A stretch of 11,223 nucleotides of DNA. Source: URHD0088 sp041488295. GTDB taxonomy: Bacteria > Pseudomonadota > Alphaproteobacteria > ATCC43930 > CGMCC-115725. The position numbers and the translations under genes were made by a program. Below the pieces are notes generated by a model that was given only the letters and a program-made list of their open reading frames with translations, was not told the DNA's origin and did not search any database. This document shows, piece after piece, positions 7,114-11,223 of the stretch; position 1 is the first letter of the stretch; each line of letters opens with the position of its first letter. The stretch spans positions 1 to 11,223 of the forward strand of contig JBGPOZ010000161.1 in NCBI GenBank assembly GCA_041488295.1, in the 5' to 3' direction.

Positions 7114-7707
7114 TCATCGCGCCGCCGCGAGACCCGCGGCAAAGCCGGCATCGATCTCCGGTCGCGCCAGATGAGCGACCGCATTGGCGAAGGTCTTGAC
7201 GGCGACCCCGAATGCCACGGCAACGATCGCATCGCGGTCGTAACCGGCAGCAAGGAAGCGTTCGATCTCGGCATCCGCCACCTGCCCGCGCCCGGTCGTG
7301 AGCGCCTCGGCAAAGCGTTGTAGCGCCGCCAGCCGAGGCTCCCCGGCCGGCCGGCCATTGGCGACCGCGCCGACGATCTCCGGCGCCGCCCCGAGCCTCG
7401 CTGCGAGCGTCGCGTGAACCGCGACGGAGTATGGTGCATCATTGGCGCGACTGATCGCCATCAGCACGATCTGCTGCTCGATAGGATCGAGCGTCGTCCG
7501 GCCGAAGGCGTGCAGCGCCTGAAAGTAACCTTCGAGCGCTGCGGGCTCTGCCGACATCGCGACCGCCAGGTTGGGCGTGAAGCCGAAGAGTTCGCGCGCC
7601 TTGGCAAGAAGAGGTTGCGCCGCCGCCGGAGCCGTCGCTTCAACGAGGCCGTCGAAGAGCGCCGACGCGGTTGTGCCCCGCGATGGCAATGTCCCGGATG
7701 CGCTCAT
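7114..7707 (-). CDS. Carboxymuconolactone decarboxylase / AhpD-like protein lacking the CxxC cysteines
   Basis: The 197-residue protein is all-helical in look and carries the CMD/AhpD-like core: FGFTPNLAVAMSAEPAALEGYF at 41-62, DPIEQQIVLMAISRAND at 74-90, then a conserved histidine (H98) in VAVHA. In alkylhydroperoxidase-type members the stretch after AND is CxYC and serves as the redox pair. Here it reads A91-P-Y-S94, and no cysteine occurs anywhere in the protein. Peroxidase activity by the AhpD mechanism is therefore unlikely; a decarboxylase-like, lactone-handling or non-redox role remains open. A second helical half (about 125-185) gives the longer two-part form of the family. ATG 7707 is chosen because GGAG (7715-7718) lies 7 bases upstream; a TTG at 7713 would be in frame but is less likely. 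The gene leads an apparent operon with the hydrolase and is divergent from the CGNR regulator. Confidence 0.85.
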   Translation of the reverse strand: MSASGTLPSRGTTASALFDGLVEATAPAAAQPLLAKARELFGFTPNLAVAMSAEPAALEGYFQALHAFGRTTLDPIEQQIVLMAISRANDAPYSVAVHATLAARLGAAPEIVGAVANGRPAGEPRLAALQRFAEALTTGRGQVADAEIERFLAAGYDRDAIVAVAFGVAVKTFANAVAHLARPEIDAGFAAGLAAAR

Positions 7708-7728
7708 GACCAATCTCCATGGTAACCA

Positions 7729-7745
7729 CTATTCGATACTAATAG
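7729..7745. repeat. Short inverted repeat, second possible operator near the CMD-gene transcription start
   Basis: CTATT (7729-7733) and AATAG (7741-7745) are inverted around a 7-base centre. The site would cover the predicted transcription start (about 7739) of the minus-strand promoter. It is short and in AT-rich DNA, so chance is a fair alternative. Confidence 0.25.
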
Positions 7746-7774
7746 AAGTTATGTCATATATCGTAACTTGTCAA
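7746..7774 (-). promoter_or_regulatory. Putative sigma-70 promoter for the CMD-like gene and hydrolase
   Basis: On the minus strand a perfect -35 TTGACA (complement of 7769-7774) is followed after 17 bases by TAACTT (complement of 7746-7751), which keeps the three most conserved -10 positions. Transcription would start near 7739, about 32 bases before ATG 7707, leaving room for the GGAG site. Confidence 0.5.
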
Positions 7775-7782
7775 GACGATAT
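7758..7782. promoter_or_regulatory. 25-bp dyad, candidate operator over both divergent promoters
   Basis: ATATCGT (7758-7764) and ACGATAT (7776-7782) are perfect inverted copies with an 11-base spacer. Within the spacer, CTTG-T-CAAG (7767-7775) forms a further dyad displaced by one base. The element contains the -35 boxes of both divergent promoters, so a bound dimer would affect both. The neighbouring CGNR-type regulator is the obvious candidate protein, but this link is inference. Confidence 0.5.
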
Positions 7783-7796
7783 TTTCTGGTTATCTA
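7768..7796 (+). promoter_or_regulatory. Putative sigma-70 promoter for the ABATE/CGNR regulator gene
   Basis: TTGTCA (7768-7773, five of six -35 bases) and TATCTA (7791-7796) are spaced by 17 bases. Predicted initiation near 7803 leaves a short leader of about 35 bases to the start codon with GGAG at 7828-7831. The -10 match is moderate. Confidence 0.42.
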
Positions 7797-7837
7797 ATGC
7801 AGGTCGCCTGGTTCATGCCGGCCCTTCGGAGAAGATG

Positions 7838-8500
7838 ATGACCACGCCTTCCCACCAGCTGCCGCCCATCCTCATCGGCGATCATCTCGCGCTCGATTTC
7901 GTCAACAGCCTCGCGGCGCCTGCCGGCAAACCGATCGAATGGCTCGGCAGCGGCGATGACTTTGTTGCGTGGCTCGAAGCTGCCCGCGCCATCGATGCTG
8001 GAATTGCCACGCGCTTTGCCGCCGAAACCGATCCGCTAGGTGCGTTCGACGCCGTCGCGGCGCAGGCGCGGAATTTGCGCGAACGGCTGCGTGGCTTCGT
8101 CGCGCGTCACGCCGGGACGGCGCTCGATGAGACGGCACTGGAGGAGCTTCACGCGGTCAATCACCTGCTCGCGCGCGATGATTGCTTTCTTCAGATCGAG
8201 GCGCGCGGCGAGAGCGCCTCAGAGGAAAGCAACGAGGCGATGCCCGCGCTGCGCTGGCGGCGCGAGCGTCGCTGGGCGACGCCGGAAGCGCTGCTGCTGC
8301 CGATCGCCGAGGCGATCGGCGATCTCGTTTGCGAAGTCGATTTCCGCCTCGTCCGCCGCTGCGAGAACCCGGCGTGCACGCTCGTCTTCCACGACCGCAC
8401 CAAGAGCCACGCCCGACGCTGGTGCAGCATGGCCGTTTGCGGCAACCGCGCCAAGGCGGCGGCACATCGCGCGCGCCATCGCCGGGCCCATAACGGCTGA
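7838..8500 (+). CDS. ABATE-domain / CGNR zinc-finger transcriptional regulator
   Basis: The 220-residue protein starts with the ABATE-type region (LIGDHLALDFVNSLAAP at 12-28, then WLGSGDDFVAWLEAA), found in putative stress-induced transcription regulators. It ends with a CGNR zinc finger: C175, C180, C196 and C201, the last in the signature CGNRAKAAAHRARHRR. The basic tail after CGNR suits nucleic-acid binding. The middle part (about 70-165) is helical and probably senses a small molecule or stress, though no ligand is known for this family as far as I can tell. ATG 7838 has GGAG 6 bases upstream; ATG 7835, one codon earlier, has only 3 bases of spacing. The gene is divergent from the CMD/hydrolase pair and shares an AT-rich control region with it, the usual geometry of a local autoregulated switch. 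It converges on glmS with 25 bases between stops. Confidence 0.88.
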   Translation: MTTPSHQLPPILIGDHLALDFVNSLAAPAGKPIEWLGSGDDFVAWLEAARAIDAGIATRFAAETDPLGAFDAVAAQARNLRERLRGFVARHAGTALDETALEELHAVNHLLARDDCFLQIEARGESASEESNEAMPALRWRRERRWATPEALLLPIAEAIGDLVCEVDFRLVRRCENPACTLVFHDRTKSHARRWCSMAVCGNRAKAAAHRARHRRAHNG

Positions 8501-8525
8501 AGCGCTTGTCGCCGCGCGACCGCGC

Positions 8526-10349
8526 CTACTCGACCGTGACGCTCTTCGCGAGGTTGCGCGGCTGATCGACGTCCGTGCCCTTCAGCACCGCGATGTGATA
8601 GGCGAGGAGCTGGATCGGGATGGCATAGAGGATCGGCGCGACGAACGGGTCGCAGGGCGGAATCGGGATTCCGAAATAGAGTCGATCGCCGACCGTGGCG
8701 AGGCCGGCCTCGTCGGAGATCATGACGACCTTGCCGCCGCGCGCCATTGTCTCCTGGATGTTGGAGGCGGTCTTCTCGAAGAGATCGTCATGCGGTGCCA
8801 GCACGATGATCGGCACCTTCTCGTCGATGAGGGCGATCGGCCCATGCTTCATCTCGCCGGCGGCGTAGCCCTCCGCATGGATGTAAGAGATCTCCTTCAG
8901 CTTCAGGGCGCCTTCGAGCGCCAGCGGGTAGGCAGTGCCGCGGCCGAGATAAAGTACGTCGCGCGCCTCGAGCAGCGCCGCCGCGATCTCCTTGATCTTC
9001 TCGTCATGGTTCAGGACTTCGGCGGCGCGCGACGGTACTTCGGTGAGCGCCGATGAGAGCGCCGCTTCGCGCGCCGCATCGATGCTGCCGCGGGCGCGCG
9101 CAACCGCGATCGTGAAACAGGCAAGGACAACGAGCTGCGTTGTGAAGGCCTTGGTCGAAGCGACGCCGATCTCGGGTCCCGCCCGGGTCGGCAGGACCAC
9201 GTCGGCTTCGCGCGCCATCGTGCTTTCCGGCTGGTTGACGACGACGGCGATGTGCTGTTTCTGGCTTTTCGCATAGCGCAGCGCCGCCAAGGTGTCGGCG
9301 GTCTCGCCCGATTGCGAGATGAAGAGCGCAAGGCCGCCGGCGGGCATGTCGGGAGCGCGGTAGCGGAACTCCGAGGCGATGTCGACCTCGACCGGCACGC
9401 GCGCGATGCGCTCCAGCCAATATTTCGCGATCATGCCGGAATGGAAGGAGGTGCCGCAGGCGATGATGGTGATGCGGCTCACCGCCGCGAGATCGAACGG
9501 CAAGGCGCCGAGATTGACGGTGCGCGTCGTCGGGTTGAAGAGCTGGTGCAGGGTGTCGCCGATCACCGCCGGCTGCTCGAAGATTTCCTTCTCCATGAAG
9601 TGGCGATGATTGCCCTTGCCGATGAGTGCGCCGGAGACCGCAGTCTCGCGGATTTGCCGCTCGATCTTGCGATCGTCCGCGTCGTAGATCGTGACGCTCT
9701 TGCCGGTGAGGACCGCCCAGTCGCCCTCTTCGAGATAGGAAATGCGGCGCGTCAAGGGTGCGAGCGCCAGCGCGTCGGAGCCGACGAACATCTCGCCGTC
9801 GCCATAGCCGACCGCAAGCGGGCTGCCCCGCCGCGCACAGATGAGAAGATCCGGCTGGCCGGAGAAGAGAAAGGCGAGGCCGAAGGCGCCTTCGAGGCGA
9901 TGCAAGGTCTTGGCGACGGCATCCTTCGGCGACAAGCCTTCGCCGAGATAGCGCGTCACCATGATGGCGACGGCCTCGGTGTCGGTCTGCGTCTGAAAGG
10001 CAAATCCGAGAGCGCCCAATTCGCGGCGCAGCTCCTGGAAATTCTCGATGATGCCGTTGTGTACGACGGCGACGCGCTCGGTCGCGATCGGATGCGCATT
10101 GGTCTCGTTCGGCACCCCATGCGTCGCCCAGCGCGTGTGGCCGATGCCGATCGTGCCTTGCACCGGCTTCTCGGCGAGACGCGCCACGAGATTGTCGAGC
10201 TTACCCTCGGCCCTGCGGCGCTCGATCTTGCCGTCGATGAGGGTCGCGATCCCCGCCGAATCGTAACCGCGGTATTCGAGGCGGCGCAGCGCGTCGACGA
10301 GGAGCGGCGCCACGCCGCCCTTGCCGATGATCCCGATGATGCCGCACAT
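8526..10349 (-). CDS. glmS: Glutamine-fructose-6-phosphate aminotransferase (isomerising)
   Basis: GlmS makes glucosamine-6-phosphate from fructose-6-phosphate and glutamine, the entry step to UDP-GlcNAc for peptidoglycan and lipopolysaccharide. The 607-residue length is standard. The N-terminal class II glutaminase begins MCGIIGIIG with the nucleophile C2 freed by Met removal, and has GHTRWATHG (70-78) and VVHNGIIEN (95-103). Two SIS domains follow: CGTS at 298-301 and SQSGET at 345-350 in the first; LEGALKLKEISYIHAEGYA (478-496, with E486) and the histidine H502 in KHGP in the second. The C-terminus DQPRNLAKSVTVE carries the conserved isomerase lysine K602. The ATG overlaps the glmU stop by one base (TGATG), indicating translational coupling. 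No glmS ribozyme is visible or expected in this lineage. The gene converges on the CGNR regulator. Confidence 0.97.
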   Translation of the reverse strand: MCGIIGIIGKGGVAPLLVDALRRLEYRGYDSAGIATLIDGKIERRRAEGKLDNLVARLAEKPVQGTIGIGHTRWATHGVPNETNAHPIATERVAVVHNGIIENFQELRRELGALGFAFQTQTDTEAVAIMVTRYLGEGLSPKDAVAKTLHRLEGAFGLAFLFSGQPDLLICARRGSPLAVGYGDGEMFVGSDALALAPLTRRISYLEEGDWAVLTGKSVTIYDADDRKIERQIRETAVSGALIGKGNHRHFMEKEIFEQPAVIGDTLHQLFNPTTRTVNLGALPFDLAAVSRITIIACGTSFHSGMIAKYWLERIARVPVEVDIASEFRYRAPDMPAGGLALFISQSGETADTLAALRYAKSQKQHIAVVVNQPESTMAREADVVLPTRAGPEIGVASTKAFTTQLVVLACFTIAVARARGSIDAAREAALSSALTEVPSRAAEVLNHDEKIKEIAAALLEARDVLYLGRGTAYPLALEGALKLKEISYIHAEGYAAGEMKHGPIALIDEKVPIIVLAPHDDLFEKTASNIQETMARGGKVVMISDEAGLATVGDRLYFGIPIPPCDPFVAPILYAIPIQLLAYHIAVLKGTDVDQPRNLAKSVTVE

Positions 10350-11223
10350 CAGCCTGACCCTTTCTTTTGCCTTGCCGCTTTCTCGGCCGCTTTCTGCTTG
10401 CGGATGAGCGCCGCGCGACCTGGCTTCTCGACCTGGGTGCCGCGTCCGATCGCGAGCGCGTCATCCGGCACGTCGCGGACGATGGCGCTCCCTGCCGCGA
10501 TATAGGCACCGGCGCCGATCGTCACCGGCGCCACGAGCACCGTGTTCGAGCCGATGAAGGCACCCTCGCCGATGCGCGTCGGCTCCTTCAGGAAGCCATC
10601 GTAATTGCAGGTGATCGTGCCGGCGCCGATATTGGCTTTGGCGCCGACCTCGGCATCGCCGATGTAGGAGAGGTGATTGGCCTTGGCACCGCGACCGATC
10701 GTCGAATTCTTGATCTCGACGAAATTGCCGATGCGCGCATTCTCGCCGATCTCGGCACCGGGCCGCAGCCGAGCGAAGGGGCCGACGATCGCGCCCGAGG
10801 CGACGCGCGCGCCGGTGAGGTGGCAGAAGGAGAGGATCTGGGCGCCCTCCTCGATGACGACATCAGGGCCGAAACAGACGAAAGGCGCGATCGTCGCATC
10901 GCGGCCGATCTTGGTGTCGGCGCTGAGGAAGATTGTAGAGGGATCGATCAAGGTGGCGCCGCCCGCCATCGCGGCATCGCGCAGACGGCGCTGCATGATC
11001 GCTTCGGCCGCGGCAAGATCGGCGCGCGAATTGATCCCGGCCAATTCCTCTGCCGACGCCTCGACGACGCGGCATGGCAAGCCGCGCGCGCGGGCAATCT
11101 TGACGACATCGGTGAGGTAAAACTCGCCCTTGGCATTGTCGTTGTCGAGCGCTTCGAGGAGCGAGCGAAGGTGCCGCGCGTCGATCGCCATGACACCGGA
11201 ATTGCAGAGGCCGATCCGACGAA
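10349..11223 (-). CDS. glmU: Bifunctional GlmU: N-acetylglucosamine-1-phosphate uridyltransferase / glucosamine-1-phosphate acetyltransferase, C-terminal part (5' truncated)
   Basis: About 290 residues are visible; the frame stays open to the window edge and continues upstream through IGLCNSGVMAIDARHL, part of the uridyltransferase domain, so the ATG at 11191 is internal. The end of that domain is KGEFYLTDVV. A linker leads into a left-handed beta-helix of hexapeptide repeats (for example IGRDATIAPF, IGENARIGNFVEIKN, IGAGTITCNYDG, IGEGAFIGSNTVLVAPVTIGAGAYIAAGSAI), the trimeric acetyltransferase. ARLRPG and NHLSYIGD, whose histidine (codon 10673-10675) is the expected catalytic base, are intact. 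The protein ends in a basic Lys/Ala-rich tail (RKQKAAEKAARQKKGSG). It supplies the last two steps to UDP-GlcNAc and overlaps glmS, which supplies the first, by one base; GlmM must be encoded elsewhere. Confidence 0.96.
   Translation of the reverse strand, partial: RRIGLCNSGVMAIDARHLRSLLEALDNDNAKGEFYLTDVVKIARARGLPCRVVEASAEELAGINSRADLAAAEAIMQRRLRDAAMAGGATLIDPSTIFLSADTKIGRDATIAPFVCFGPDVVIEEGAQILSFCHLTGARVASGAIVGPFARLRPGAEIGENARIGNFVEIKNSTIGRGAKANHLSYIGDAEVGAKANIGAGTITCNYDGFLKEPTRIGEGAFIGSNTVLVAPVTIGAGAYIAAGSAIVRDVPDDALAIGRGTQVEKPGRAALIRKQKAAEKAARQKKGSG

Noticed and set aside
7571..7837. In-frame upstream extension of the CGNR regulator gene
   Set aside because: It would run through the divergent promoter region and into the CMD-like gene, whereas ATG 7838 has a well-placed GGAG and begins just before the conserved ABATE region.
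9252..10505. Long plus-strand open frame (417 codons) opposite glmS
   Set aside because: It mirrors the strongly conserved glmS and the end of glmU, runs across their junction and has no motif of its own.

Overview
This is a GC-rich, densely coded chromosomal segment that reads as alphaproteobacterial, most likely Hyphomicrobiales-like. The pointers are the aapQ-aapM general amino-acid permease genes, a sensor kinase of the PleC/DivJ/PdhS type, a full CtrA-type site (TTAA-N7-TTAAC), and HemC, GlmU and GlmS proteins of alphaproteobacterial style. I see no tRNA, rRNA, CRISPR array, insertion sequence or other mobile element. All assignments rest on motif reading; no database search was possible.

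Layout, left to right. (1) 1-1379, plus strand: the end of aapQ and all of aapM, the two membrane subunits of a broad-specificity L-amino-acid ABC importer. The ATPase gene aapP, expected next, is absent. (2) 1380-3664, plus: a short intergenic region with a CtrA-like site, then a membrane-bound PAS-containing hybrid-free histidine kinase with no partner response regulator nearby. (3) 3697-4623, minus: hemC (tetrapyrrole synthesis), convergent with the kinase and without hemD beside it. (4) 4758-6087, plus: a probable two-gene unit made of a NodB/CE4-type deacetylase and a small exported protein of unknown function.

(5) 6156-8500: a small regulated module. On the minus strand, a carboxymuconolactone-decarboxylase/AhpD-like protein that has lost both cysteines of the usual CxxC is followed by an alpha/beta hydrolase of the haloalkane-dehalogenase/epoxide-hydrolase type. 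Divergent from them is an ABATE/CGNR zinc-finger regulator. The regions meet in an unusually AT-rich control region of about 130 bp. There two face-to-face promoters appear to share one -35 region, which lies inside a 25-bp dyad. This is the most interesting part of the window and may be a self-contained stress or detoxification switch.

(6) 8526-11223, minus: glmU (its 5' part lies beyond the window) and glmS, overlapping by one base. Together they make UDP-N-acetylglucosamine from fructose-6-phosphate, with GlmM encoded elsewhere.
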